This document shows positions 25,291 through 36,392 of a DNA stretch of 64,000 nucleotides, in pieces. The notes beneath the pieces are model-generated. The model worked only from the letters and a program-made list of their open reading frames with translations. It searched no databases and was not told where the DNA came from. The stretch is from Haliclystus octoradiatus. Lineage: Eukaryota > Cnidaria > Staurozoa > Stauromedusae > Haliclystidae. The position numbers and the translations under genes were made by a program. Numbering within the stretch: the first letter of the stretch is position 1; every line of letters begins with the position of its first letter. Where the stretch lies: assembly GCA_916610825.1 (NCBI GenBank), contig OU744447.1:1-64000 (forward strand), read 5' to 3'.

Positions 25291-26009
25291 ACACCCTAAA
25301 CTACCATCAGTCTACGTACAGTATACGTGAAGACTAGATCCCAGCCTTCTTCCGAACTGCATACATTCCTCAAGCAGACTAGACAACAATTTCCGCACGG
25401 TCTGCATACTAGACCCAAAAATACCAACAGTCTGCATACAATCTACGTACAGACCAGAGCATAGTCTTCCTCCGATCTGCATACAGTCTATGTGTAGACT
25501 AGACCCACAAATACCAACGGTCTGCATACACTCAACTTGCAGACTAGAGCCCAGTCTTCCTAAGATATGCATACAGTCTACGTGCAGACTAGACCCGAAA
25601 CTACCATCAGTCTACCTACAGTCTACGTGAAGACTAGATCCCAGTCTTCCTCCAAACTGAACAGTCCTTATGCGGACTAGACCCCAATTTCCCCTAGATC
25701 TGTATGCGCATACAGTCTAGGTGTAGACTAGACCCCAAACTACCATCAGTCTATGTACAGTCTACGTGCAGATTAGAGCCTAGTCTTCCTCTGATCTGCA
25801 TACAGTCTTCGTGAAGACTAGACCCCAGTTTTCAATCGATCTGCAAACAGTGTACGTGAAGACTAGATCGCAGTTTTCCTCTAAACTGCATACAGTCTAC
25901 ATGAAGACTAGACCCCAATTTTCCCCCACGATCTTCATACAGTCTCTGTGTACACTACACCCAAAAATACCAACAGTCTGAATACAGTCTACGTGCAGAA
26001 TAGATCCCA

Positions 26010-27660
26010 GTCATCCTTCGATCTGCATACAGTCTATGCGCAGACTGAACCCCGGTGTTCCTACGGTCTGCATAGAGACTACGTGAAGACTAAACCCCAA
26101 ACTACCAATTTCTGCGTACAGTTTATGTGCAGACTAGAACTCAAATTACCAACGATCTGCATATAGCCTACGTGCGGACTATGCAAGAAAATACCAATAG
26201 TCTGTAAACAGTCTAGGTTCAGAAAAGACACCAGTTTTCCTACAGTCTGCATACAGACTACGTGCAGACTAGACCCCAAACTACCATCAGTATCCGTACA
26301 ATCTACGTGCAGACTACAGCCTAGTGTTCCTCCGATCTGCATACAGTCTACGTGCAAACTTGACCCCAGTTTCCAAGCGATGTGCATACAGTCTAAAAAA
26401 AGTAATGTGGACGGTGTCACCCTACCGAAGGCACCCGTTTCACTCCTCTATTTCCAGAGGAGTGGCTCTTTTCGCTAAGAGCAATGATGTTAAGCGCTCC
26501 TTAGATCTCAGCCGCGACACTGCAGATCAATTTCAACAGATTTCATGGCACATAGGACTCGATTATCAATGCGCAACGATGCACCGCAGCTACTCACAAT
26601 GCAATTCCTTCTGATCCACTCCATCCGCCATCCTTAGATGGTTTTCATTTGATGTTTCAGATAAAGTCAAGACTGAGTTGACCTGAAGGGGATTTCAGCC
26701 ACAGTCGATCAGATATGATACATTCAGACTAGACCCCAATTTTCCCACGATCTTCCTACTGTCTACGTGTAGACTACACTCCAAACTACCATCAGTCTAC
26801 GTACAGTCTACGTGCAGACTAGAGCCCAGTCTTCCTCCAAACTGCATACAGTCTACTTGTAGATTAGACCCAAAAACACCAACAGTCTGCATACAGTCTA
26901 CGTGCAGACTCGAGCCCAGTCTTCCTAAGGTCTGCATACAGTATACGTGCAGACTAGACCCTAAACTACCATCAGTTTACGTACAGTCTACGTGCACATA
27001 AGAGCCCATTCTTCCTCTGAACTGCATACAGTCTACGTGTAGACTAGACTCGAAAACACCAACAGTCTGCATACAGTCTACGTGCAGACTAGATCTCAAA
27101 GTATCATCAGTCTACATACAGTCTATGTGAAGACTTGATCCCAGTATTCCTCTAAACTGCATACAGTCGACATGCAGACTAGACCCCAATTTTCCCCCAC
27201 GATCTTCATACAGTCAACCTGTAGACTAGACCCAAAATACCAACAGTCTGCATACAGTCTACGTGCAGACTAGATCCAAGTCATCGTCCGATCTGCATAC
27301 AGTCTACATGCAGGCTAAACCCCATTGTTCCTACGGTCTGCATACAGACGACGTGCAGACTAAACCCCAAATTACCAATTTCTGCATACAGTTTATGTGC
27401 AGACTAGAACCCAAATTACCGACGATCTGCATATAGTCTACGTGCGGACTATACAAGAAAATACCAATAGTCTGCATACAGTCTACGTGCAGACTAGAAC
27501 CAAAATTACCAACGGCCTGCATATAGTCTACGTGCAGACTAGACCCCAAACTACCAACAACCTTCATACAGTCTACATGCAGACTAGATCCAAAAATATA
27601 AACGGTCTGCATACAATCGAGGTCCAGATTAGATCAATCATAACAACAATATGAATACAG
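26010..27660. repeat. satellite block without Gypsy insertion (empty-site paralogue)
   Basis: Continuous match to 19275-20310 plus 24557-25290. At 26937-26950 the sequence CAGTATACGTGCAGAC stands where the other block has the Gypsy with TTTAC duplications. Confidence 0.75.
26396..26720 (-). mobile_element. tRNA-derived SINE, copy 2 (head deleted)
   Basis: Same flank as copy 1 (satellite TGCATACAGTCTA then A-run), so it is a duplicate of that insertion. The tRNA-like A box is lost: at about 26720 the sequence jumps into satellite. Confidence 0.8.
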
Positions 27661-28495
27661 TCTACATTCAGACTCGAACCTAAACTGCCAATTGTCTTCA
27701 TTCAGTCTACATGCAGACTAAAATCCAAACTACCAACTGTCTTCATTCAGTCTACATGCAGACTTAAACCTAAACTACCAACCGTCTTCATTCAATCTAT
27801 GTGCAGACTAGACCCCAATTTACCGATTTATGCATGCAGTCTCCGTGCAGACTAGATGCCAGTCTTCCTATGGTCAGCATACAGTCTATGTGTAGACTAG
27901 ATTCAAAAATATCAACAGTCTGCATGCAGTCCACGTGCAGACTAGACCCCAAACTACCAACACTCTTCATACAGTCTATATGCAGACTAGATCCAAAAAT
28001 AAAAACGATCTGCATACAATCTACGTCCAGATTAGACTCAATCATAACAACAATCTGCAAACAGTCTACATGCAGACTCAAACCTAAATTACAACTGTCT
28101 TCATTCATTCTACGTTCTTACTCGACTGACAAGTGCAACAGTCTGCATGCAATCTACGTGCAGACGAGACCCCAGATTTCCTACGGTCAGCATTCAGCTT
28201 TCGAGCAGACTAGACACATACGTCTATCAATAATCTGCATACATAATACATGTGCACTTCACCCAAAATTACCAATTTCTGCATACAGTCTATATGCACA
28301 TTAGAACCAATCATAAAAAGAGTCTGCATACAGTCTACATGCAGACTAGACCCCAGTATTCCCATGGTCTGCATACGGTCTATGTGTAGGCTAGACCCTC
28401 AACTACCAACAGTCCGCATGTAGTCTACGTGCAGACTAGACTCCAAATTTAAAACAGTCTTCATACAGTCTACATGCAGACTAGACCTCGTGTAA

Positions 28496-29003
28496 CAACC
28501 TCTATACAGGCGACTATGAGTTAAGATGGTTGCGGACTGTAGTGATCCCGCAATCCTGAATAGCTGATTGGTATATTTGATTGTGGTAATTGTGAGCCGT
28601 TTTACTATAACGATAATACAAATCGGAACGCACTCACCGAACTAACGAAGTATAAGAAACTCCGGAGTTGATTGATCAAGGTCGTGTACCATTGAAAAGA
28701 CACACCCAATTCAGTAATAACACGTCTTTATATTTTCTCCAATGTATTTCATGAATATTAGGTAAAATTGAATAAAATGGACTAAAACTTGTAATAATGA
28801 TAATATAAACTGATCAACTATATAACTGTGATCAATTTGACAACTCTAAAACAACAACTGGTAAATATTACATTTACATGAACCTTTACAGCATTTCTAG
28901 GTTACGTTGCATGAAAGTGGTGAAATATTAATTTAATTACATAAACATTAATATTGCTGAATCATACATTAATTTGTTTCTCTAATTACTTTTACTCGAC
29001 ACA
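28496..29003. other. no gene seen; probable leader of the next element
   Basis: The satellite stops at about 28495. The following 500 bases are AT-rich with stops in all frames. Part may be the 5' UTR of the retrotransposon starting at 29004; no boundary or target duplication was identified. Confidence 0.4.
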
Positions 29004-29306
29004 ATGGCTGCCACATCAGTTAACAAAAGGGTCACTATTGTGCGATTTCACAATATTTGGCTTAGGAAGAAAGTTTACGCTGCAAAAAAGGCTTTGAAAG
29101 GCTCCGGTATCTTCATCGGCGAAGATTTACCCCAAGAAACAAACACAACATTTTACAAGTGTAGACAACTGGCAAAAAAGAAGAAAATTACAACAACCTG
29201 GACGTATGAACTGAACATTTACGTGAAAAGACTTGATAGTGAAATCATTTTAATCCAAGACGACTATGACCTGCTTCAGCTGGATGATAGTGATGAGTGT
29301 TTTTAA
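29004..29306 (+). CDS. short ORF1 of non-LTR element (FP-like C-terminal domain)
   Basis: A 100-residue ORF with its own ATG and an in-frame stop 20 bases upstream. The core (KVYAAKKALKGSGIFIGEDL, then ARQL-like CRQLAKKKKITTTW and NIYVKRLDSEII) matches the basic C-terminal domain that closes many non-LTR ORF1 proteins and baculovirus FP-type proteins. The usual longer N-terminal coiled coil or zinc finger is absent, so this is an unusually short ORF1 or the remnant of a longer one. It ends in an acidic tail (LLQLDDSDECF). About 25 bases around its end recur, altered, 80 bases downstream. Probably nucleic-acid binding. Confidence 0.65.
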   Translation: MAATSVNKRVTIVRFHNIWLRKKVYAAKKALKGSGIFIGEDLPQETNTTFYKCRQLAKKKKITTTWTYELNIYVKRLDSEIILIQDDYDLLQLDDSDECF

Positions 29307-29681
29307 AATAATTTCTTTTCTTCCCTTCTATCTCTACGCATCTTATTTTTTCGTTCCCTTGATCTATAGCGACTTGAATCAGCTTCGTGATAGTGATGAG
29401 TGATATCTTAATTTTTTATCTTTTAACATTATTGACTGCTTTTTCTTCACCTAATTATTTAATGCATTTTACTCACAACATATCATTTTCTCGTCACCCT
29501 TGCCATCATCTACATTATCATTATCAATGTCCTAGGCCGCCTAATCATAATATTGTTTATTTATTATTATTTTCTAATTCAGTCTCAATTCTTCATTCCA
29601 AACGTTGCAGTTCAATTTCATACGTACTGAAAACCTTTGTTAATTTCATCTTTATTTTAAACCATACCAAACTGAAACTGT

Positions 29682-32555
29682 ATGACTTCTACTGATCTTG
29701 ACAATATTTTTAATCAGTGTGACGTAGTAAAGAGGCTAGGATATATCACCACAAGTGATGTACCAGACTTGCCCATGTCCTTTGCAACACAAAATGTGAG
29801 AAGTTTGTTGAAGAACCATAGCAGTGTCTCTGATCTCATAACATGCTCAAATTTGAAGGTGCTTGCTATGCAAGAAATTTGGCAAGGTGGTGATCTTACT
29901 TTACAAAATCACGCTTATTTTTCAAAAGAACGAAGCACCAGAGGTGGGGGTGTTGGCTTAGTCATTCACAATTCATTTAATTGTTCAATAAATGAAAATC
30001 TTTCCCAAATAAACAAAGATATCGAAATTATAGTTGCTGACAATAAATCCTATGTATTTATATCCATTTACATCCCCCCACATTCCGATTTCTCAAATTC
30101 TATTTCTATTTTAACTCAAGTATTGAACACCTATAAAAATCAAACAGTTTTCATTGGAGGAGATTTCAATTTTAACATGCTGCATGAGTCCAGCAAGCTA
30201 GATGATCTTTTATGTTGTTTCATGCAATTTCAATTTTTTCCACTCACCGCGAAACCTACACGGATCACAACAAGGTCATGTACACTTCTTGATAACATAT
30301 TTACAAATTTTAAAAGCAACATAGTGACAGGAATAATTACAACTGAGATTTCTGATCATTTATGCCCGTTTGTCTATTTTCAAGTGAAGGAACATACCTG
30401 TACACCAACAACCACTACTTTTCGCAACATGTGTGATTCAAACCTAGAGCTTCTACAAAATCGTCTTGCTCAATGTAATTGCTTTCTTCCAGAGGATCCT
30501 GTAGGAGCTTTTTCTCAATTTCATAATCAATTTGAAGAATGTCTCAATGAAACTTGTCCAATCATTGAAAATAAAATAAACAAAAACAAACAAAAACTAA
30601 ACCCATGGATGACAAATGGCCTTCTAATTTCCAGAAAACGAAAAATGAGATTGCATCATAAATGGATAGCTTCAAAAAATATAGAAACAAAAAAATATTA
30701 TGATCAATACTCAAAAGTCTACTTCAAAGCTGTACGTAAACGTAAGGTATTATACTGGCATCATTTTTACAAAAATTATAAAAACAACATTAAATTACTA
30801 TGGCAAGCAACAAATAATCTCCTTGGTAGGAATAAGAAGAAAAATAGATACCCCGATCTTTTCAATGTTGTTGAAGGCATTGAAATCAAAAATGTACAAG
30901 ACATTGCTGAGAATTTTAACCACTTTTTCACCAATGTTGGACCTCAACTTGCCCAAAATTTTTCAATCAACAATAATTTCAAACAGTATCTACCTCAAAA
31001 TCCAAATGTTTCTTTTAACTTCAAAATTGTTTCCCCAGTCACAGTGACAAATGCTATCAAAAAGTTAAAAAATAAAAGTAGTTCTTCATTTGATTTGGTT
31101 TCTAATAAATTTTTGAAATATGTTTACCCAGAAATAATCGCACCTTTGACTTATCTTATCAACTTATCTCTTAAAACAGGTTTCATCCCTGACAGTTATA
31201 AAATAGCAAAGGTGTTACCGATTTTTAAAGCAGGTGATAATCAAATTCTATCAAATTATAGAACAATTTCTTTATTATCAAGTTTTTCTAAAATTTTTGA
31301 ACGTATTGTATACAATCAGCTCTATCAGTATTTTGAATTCAATTTTTTAACAAAATTCCAATTCGGCTTCAGGAAGTCTTTTGATACAACACATTCTGTT
31401 CTCAATTTTTTACACAATCTTTTTGCAAATCGTTCCAAAAGACATCATATTGCCATTTTCTTGGACCTAAAAAAGGCTTTTGACACTGTCAACCATGAAA
31501 TTTTGTTGAATAAACTGGCTCATTATGGTATTAATAATAATGAACTTGAATTCTTCAAAAATTATCTTTTCAAAAGGCAACAAGCTGTTTCATTTGAAAA
31601 TGCTATCTCTGGACTACAGACTATAACTTGTGGAGTTCTTCAAGGCAGTATACTTGGTCCTCTACTCTTTTTGATATATATCAATGATTTACCTGATAAT
31701 ACAAAATTCCATGTTAGCCTTTTTGCTGATGACACAACCCTACAAATGTCTGATTCTTATTTAAACACATTTGAGAACGATGTCAATGAGGAACTCATTG
31801 TTGTCACAAAGTGGTTTTATGACAACCAGCTGAGCCTGAATGAGTCAAAAACAAATTATATAATTTTTCATAATCCTTTAAAAGCAGATCTAAATATAAA
31901 AATAAATAACAGAATTATTGAACGTTGTGGAACAAATTGTAGCAAAAAATATGTCAAATTTCTTGGTGTTTTAATAGATGATCATTTGAATTTCAAACAA
32001 CACTTTGAATTTGTTTGTAAAACAATCCGCAGACTTTGCTACACATTAATAAAATTGAAAAACTTTTTAACAACCAAACACAAAGCACAAATTTACTCAG
32101 CAATAATTGAACCCCATATTGAATACTGCATTCCCATTTGGGGACATGCACCAAACTTTAAAATATTATGTAAACTTCAAAAAAAATGTGTTAGAATAAT
32201 TGTAAATGCTAAGCCAATAACTCACACATCTCCAGTCCTAAAATCTACCAATATTTTAAAATCAGAAGACCTCTTTTTAATAATACACTCTAATTATACA
32301 TTTATCAAAAAGGATAAAAGAAGGCATAACGTTTTCCACATTCCCTTTGTCACAACCAGCTTTTCTCAGAACCTGCCTAATTATAGAATGCCATCTCTTT
32401 GGAATAGAAATAAAAAGTTCTTAGACATTGATGGTTCCTCTGCAAACTTCAGACATCGTTTAAAAACACACTTTATTGATAGTTACAATACTATTTGTGT
32501 AATTCTAGATTGTTATGTTTGCAACTTATCAACAATTCCTGAAAATCAACTATGA
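29682..32555 (+). CDS. intact ORF2: APE endonuclease and reverse transcriptase
   Basis: 957 codons without interruption. The endonuclease has MQEIWQGG, GGDFNFNML and SDHLCPF in the expected order. The reverse transcriptase has FLDLKKAFDTVNH, CGVLQGSILGPLLF and FADDTTLQ, followed by thumb and C-terminal regions to 32555. The palm motif normally read as GVPQG is GVLQG here, a change that may reduce activity. It starts at the ATG at 29682, which comes 375 bases after ORF1. Clade: CR1/L2 group by motif style. Nicks DNA and primes cDNA synthesis at the target. The best-preserved replication gene in the window. Confidence 0.88.
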   Translation: MTSTDLDNIFNQCDVVKRLGYITTSDVPDLPMSFATQNVRSLLKNHSSVSDLITCSNLKVLAMQEIWQGGDLTLQNHAYFSKERSTRGGGVGLVIHNSFNCSINENLSQINKDIEIIVADNKSYVFISIYIPPHSDFSNSISILTQVLNTYKNQTVFIGGDFNFNMLHESSKLDDLLCCFMQFQFFPLTAKPTRITTRSCTLLDNIFTNFKSNIVTGIITTEISDHLCPFVYFQVKEHTCTPTTTTFRNMCDSNLELLQNRLAQCNCFLPEDPVGAFSQFHNQFEECLNETCPIIENKINKNKQKLNPWMTNGLLISRKRKMRLHHKWIASKNIETKKYYDQYSKVYFKAVRKRKVLYWHHFYKNYKNNIKLLWQATNNLLGRNKKKNRYPDLFNVVEGIEIKNVQDIAENFNHFFTNVGPQLAQNFSINNNFKQYLPQNPNVSFNFKIVSPVTVTNAIKKLKNKSSSSFDLVSNKFLKYVYPEIIAPLTYLINLSLKTGFIPDSYKIAKVLPIFKAGDNQILSNYRTISLLSSFSKIFERIVYNQLYQYFEFNFLTKFQFGFRKSFDTTHSVLNFLHNLFANRSKRHHIAIFLDLKKAFDTVNHEILLNKLAHYGINNNELEFFKNYLFKRQQAVSFENAISGLQTITCGVLQGSILGPLLFLIYINDLPDNTKFHVSLFADDTTLQMSDSYLNTFENDVNEELIVVTKWFYDNQLSLNESKTNYIIFHNPLKADLNIKINNRIIERCGTNCSKKYVKFLGVLIDDHLNFKQHFEFVCKTIRRLCYTLIKLKNFLTTKHKAQIYSAIIEPHIEYCIPIWGHAPNFKILCKLQKKCVRIIVNAKPITHTSPVLKSTNILKSEDLFLIIHSNYTFIKKDKRRHNVFHIPFVTTSFSQNLPNYRMPSLWNRNKKFLDIDGSSANFRHRLKTHFIDSYNTICVILDCYVCNLSTIPENQL

Positions 32556-32845
32556 CAACGTAATCTTTTTCTTCAGCCAGTCTAACAACAACTCACCTAA
32601 TCCAAACGTGTATACTTCTTTCTTCAAATCTTTATTTTTCTTTAATTATTTTAATCTTATCATGTTATAGTTATTATTATTATTATCCTTATTTAATTGA
32701 ATAAATGATAACTGTAAATAATGAGTCCCCCAATAAACAAGCTGCACTGCTTAAGGGGTGACCTCAATCATTGTAGCTACACATATATCTATGTTAAAAG
32801 TTTCCTGTAATCTAATTTGCTTTGTTTCAATGATTGAAATATATT

Positions 32846-32877
<32 letters not shown>
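32846..32877. repeat. (CTAT)n microsatellite tail
   Basis: Eight CTAT units at the 3' end of the element; same motif class as the (TATC)n tails of elements A and B. Confidence 0.9.
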
Positions 32878-32935
32878 ACTAATAACATAAGATTTATTCT
32901 AGACTATGACGTTTCTGTTATGTAAAATGATTACG

Positions 32936-33367
32936 TCATCTTGAAATGGAGGCTACTGGCAACTGTTCTATTGTAAGCGTATGTCGCCAACAACAGTCCC
33001 CCGGTGAGTTCAAACTGGATGCTGATCTGACAATGCCATCTTGACCAGGGTGCACATGAACGACTCTTCCCATCGTCCATTGACCACAAGGGACATTGTC
33101 TTCCGACACCAGAACGAGATCGCCAATTTTGACATTTGGTTGTTTGATATACCAACGGTACCTAGGGTGGAGAATAGATAAATACTCACGCTGCCAGCTG
33201 CGCCAGAACAGGTCGACCATGGCTTGGGTTTGTCTCCACGTCTTCCTCAGTAGGATGTCGGATGCGGTGAACTTTCCAGGTGACAAGGCAGGTGATGATT
33301 TCATCAGCAAGTAGTGGTTGGGCGTCAATGGTTCCAAATCTTTGGTTTCATCTGAACAGGGCATCAA
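32936..33367 (-). pseudogene. BEL/Pao pol C-terminus (DUF5641-like)
   Basis: A 143-codon segment with LTPNHYLLMKS, the block RKTWRQTQAMVDLFWRSWQREYL, shown here only in part (WRQTQAMVDLFWRSW), and IGDLVLVSEDNVPCGQW. This is the domain that closes BEL/Pao polyproteins after integrase. The integrase itself is missing: the next recognisable upstream piece is RT, so a large internal deletion lies near 33367. About 50 bases further left, an AT-rich stretch with AATAAA may be LTR remnant. Confidence 0.75.
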
Positions 33368-33369
33368 TA

Positions 33370-33923
33370 GGCAAGCGTTGAGAATTCCTTCGATTTACAC
33401 AATGAGTGTGTTGAACATTTCTCAGTTGACCTTACCACATCCGCAACAACTTTTCCATATTTTACTTCGTTGTCGGCTGCGGTCTTCATGAGTGCTGTGA
33501 TGGCTGCTGCGGGTGATGAAACTGCTCCAAATACATGCACATTCATCCGATAAGTCGTACTGCGTCTTTATCTTGAGGTGAGATGTTGACCTGCAGAAAC
33601 ATCTTGGTGATATCAGCAACTAATGCAATTCTGTCTTGTCTAAATCGAAGAATGCATCCTAACAAATCATTAAGGTAATCTGGACCTGAAAGTAGTTCAT
33701 CGTTTAAAGACGTACCAGAATATGTAGCTGCTGCGTCAAACACGACCCTTAGTTTACCCGGTTTATTAGGGTTACTTACGCCATGATGAGGTAAATAACA
33801 TGTCTTTCCTTTCATGTCATTTACAAGTGAAGCGTGACCAGATTCTATGTAGTCTTGCATCGCAGTTGTATATAAACCTTTAACTAACACATCTTTTTCT
33901 TGTTGGAAAGTGCAAGTCGTCAC
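33370..33923 (-). pseudogene. BEL/Pao reverse transcriptase fragment
   Basis: Palm-region motifs typical of the Pao RT: YLPHHGVSNPNKPGKLRVVF, then LLSGPDYLNDLLGCILRFRQ, then ADITKMFLQV with the first catalytic Asp, then (after a frameshift near 33545) VHVFGAVSSPAAA. The catalytic YxDD region and RNase H are absent because of the deletion. The segment is broken by a frameshift and stops. Decayed retroelement gene. Confidence 0.75.
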
Positions 33924-34029
33924 TAGACACTTGGCAAATCAACTCATGTGGCACGGCAAAACTAACGGCGTGCTGTGTAACTGGTATAGTTCGCAGCTGG
34001 CTTAACAAGAGTGACTTGCGATTGTTGTG

Positions 34030-34120
34030 AGGGTAGATCAGATGACCGCGTAACTCAAAGGTTAGAGTACTGGACCGGACATTCGTGGATCGTGGATTCG
34101 ACTCCCACGCACGGACATGC
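34030..34120 (+). repeat. tRNA-like sequence (SINE head or tRNA relic)
   Basis: TAACTCAAAGGTTAGAG resembles an A box and GGATTCGACTCCC a B box. CGTGG and CCACG pair as a T-arm stem around a 9-base loop. The acceptor ends do not pair and the anticodon arm is irregular, so it is not a working tRNA gene. It lies within the broken BEL/Pao pol. Confidence 0.45.
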
Positions 34121-34129
34121 TTTTCTGCT

Positions 34130-34590
34130 TCACAACAATTTCCTAGATTCTAACATTTCTAATTTTCTTTGTACACTTTGCAGCCGCTTGATTGCCATTA
34201 TATTGTTATTTGGTAAATTTGGCTTATCTTCTTTCCATGGCAAACCTATCTGATAATCTCCGTTAATTAATACTGATTCATCTAAAATCCTTTTTGCAAA
34301 TAAATCCTGCTGTGAAAATGGTTTCTTAAAGCGTAATATAATTAACAGCCATCGGGGTCTTATCATAATTGTCAGATCCCCCGAAAAGGCTCCACTCCAG
34401 TGGGGTCTCAACTGCCACTGGTTCCCCAGGCTTCCCTTTTACGCAATTGTTCCAAATAATAATGTTAGCTGCGTTAGCACCAATTAACAGTTCAATTTGC
34501 TTACAAGCAATAGGTTTACTCAATGTAATACCCTTCAAATGTTCCATTTTAGTAACTTGGCTATTAGAGGGGGCTTTGAACGGCAACTTA
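34130..34590 (-). pseudogene. BEL/Pao protease-to-RT linker fragment
   Basis: Two frames give the A17-type protease end (IELLIGANAANIIIW, GKPGEPVAVETPLEWSLFGG) and the linker that leads to RT (INGDYQIGLPWKEDKPNLPN, AIKRLQSVQRKLEML). It is cut at its 5' side (about 34600) by the tail of a CR1-type element, and separated from RT by about 200 bases holding a tRNA-like sequence. Confidence 0.75.
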
Positions 34591-34603
34591 AAGTTCTTTA
34601 ATA

Positions 34604-36392
34604 CATTTCATTTCATTTCATTTATTTTGTCAAAATTGACAGGCAAAACAAAGGAGAGTCACATAATATGATCTCTCACTAAAATGTAGCCTAGTTACAA
34701 CTGATGTTAATAAAAATTGATATAAATTTAAGCATGCAAAATTATTGATCGATTTACATTACGTTGTTTTATAATTACTAAGTGCCGTAAATTACGAAAA
34801 TACCTTGCAAAAAGATGAGAGTCTTGTCTCATCAAGACCCCTTTTAAAGGTAGAAAAACTGGCTGAGGTTACAAGTTTTTCTGATAGAGAATTCCACCAA
34901 GGTATTACTCTACAACAAAACTGGTACCGAACACAGTCAGTTTTAGCAATACATATTGATTTCAATGTTAATGAATGTGATCTCAAGCAATATTTTGATG
35001 ATTCAATTTTAAACAATTGATCAAATGGAACATCTGCAATTCCATGTAAAATTTTGTAAACAAGGGAAAGATCAGCTTTGATACGCCGAACTTCTAGCGA
35101 TTCAATGTCTAATTTATTTAATCGATCTGTATAGTCAACACAATTGATATTTGCAAAACCGCAAACTCTACGGGTAAATGACCTTTGCACACTTTCAAGT
35201 AATTTGATGTCTTTAGCCAAATGCGGGCTCCAAACCGGGCTCGATGATTCCAATAAGGGCCTGACATATGTTTTAAAGGCAGGCGTTACATTTTTTGAAA
35301 TGAAACATTTTAATATCAAGTAACTACGAGAATATGCTTTTGATACTATCATTGAACAATGTGCAAATGATTTGAGGTCCGATGTAAGTATAATACCAAG
35401 ATCTTTGATTTGTGACACTTGCTGCAGATCATTGTTGCATAAGGAATATATATTGCTTGATAATTTTAAGTTGCCAACAGATAACACGCTGCACTTGTTA
35501 AAAGCAATTCTTAGCTGCCATTTTTCAGCCCATGATGTAAAGTTGTTCAATGTTTTTATGAGGGGCATGGCATCGCTATCTTTCCTCCCATAATAGAACT
35601 TTGCATCGTCAGCAAACAACTTGACGTCACATCCATCGTGTAAGCAGCTAACTATATCGTTAATGTAGATAATGAATAAAATTGGTCCCAGGACTGATCC
35701 TTGGGGAACTCCACTAGTAACAGGAAGGGTGTCAGATAATGAATTGCCAACGCACACCTTATGAGTACGATTGGATAAAAAAGACGATATCCAAGTGAAC
35801 ATTTCAAAACATATTCCATAGCTTTGTAGTTTTAATAATAGCTTTGAATGGCATACAGTATCGAAAGCTTTACTGAAGTCGATATATACGCTATCGAGTC
35901 TTTGTCGTTTATTTAGAGACTCACACCATTGGTTAGTTGCTACTACCAATTGAGTGGTTGTTGATCTTTTGGCAAGAAAACCGTATTGTTTTTTTGAAAT
36001 TAAATTGAACTTAAATAAATACGACACCATATCTTTAACAATTATTGACTCCATTACTTTACACATAATGCAAGTGAGGGAAATTGGTCTGTAGTTGGCG
36101 CGATTAGAAGAGCTACCTTTCTCAAATACTGGATTAATTATTGCTAATTTCCAAATTGATGGTAATATGCCAGTTTTCAAGGAAATTTCATACAAATAAG
36201 ACAAAGGAGCTGCGATCTCTGCTGCAACAGACTTTAAAAAAATTGCAGGATAACCGTCAGGTGATCTAGATGATGATGTTGGAAGATCTTTAAGGGCATC
36301 GTGAACTCTATCAGATGAAAACTCTGTAAAACAAAACGAGGTGTCATCACTGACCATACTTGGAAATGAAGGTAAATCATTATCTGTAGAAG
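34604..36392 (-). mobile_element. 5'-truncated CR1-type element nested in BEL/Pao
   Basis: Reverse transcriptase and 3' UTR on the minus strand, ending in a pentamer tail (TTTCA/TTTAT units on +, 34604-34625). BEL/Pao protease sequence resumes directly after the tail. The 5' part of its linker region lies, in the opposite orientation, at about 37390-37632. Confidence 0.8.
34792..36392 (-). pseudogene. reverse transcriptase of nested CR1-type element
   Basis: Open for 521 codons from 36357. Homologous residues continue upstream to about 36391, where an inversion breakpoint begins. Motifs: [69 protein letters not shown] and LFADDAKFYY, with a full thumb and C-terminal region (FKTYVRPLLESSSPVWSPHL). 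All RT catalytic motifs look normal. The endonuclease is missing (5' truncation on insertion), so the copy was dead on arrival but later decayed little. Confidence 0.85.

Larger units (their letters stand above)
14519..28495. repeat. 45-bp minisatellite array, about 14 kb with insertions
   Basis: The unit is a conserved core of about 29 bases (GTCTGCATACAG, then TCTACGTGCAGACTAGA) followed by about 16 variable bases of a few classes (CAAACTACCA, CAGTCTTCCTCCG, CAATTTCCCACG, AAAAATACCAACA). Arms GTCTGCA and TGCAGAC, 11 bases apart, form a 7-bp hairpin. The unit is a multiple of three, so it is open for stretches on both strands and gives 15-residue repeats (QSTCRLDP; SSLHVDCM). Those frames break often and look non-coding. 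Removing insertions leaves roughly 7 kb, or about 150 units by length. Confidence 0.9.
29004..32877 (+). mobile_element. non-LTR retrotransposon with intact ORF2 and (CTAT)n tail
   Basis: ORF1, ORF2, a 290-base 3' UTR containing AATAAA-like signals and a terminal (CTAT)8 after GATTGAAATATATT. The 5' end is not resolved. The right side abuts the LTR-like end of a BEL/Pao relic. Confidence 0.8.

Noticed and set aside
17884..28304. Cysteine-rich 15-residue repeat proteins encoded by the satellite on both strands
   Set aside because: Frames are open because the unit is 45 bp; they break after a few units, occur on both strands and lack start or splice context.
14519..28495. CRISPR-like look: fixed core alternating with variable 16-base segments
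   Set aside because: The spacers fall into a few recurring classes, the context is a spliced animal genome with retrotransposons, and no cas-like genes are present. It is a minisatellite.
29387..29695. 102-codon ORF between ORF1 and ORF2 of the 29-kb element
   Set aside because: Low-complexity residues (F, L, H, S), no motif, and it overlaps the ORF2 start in another frame.
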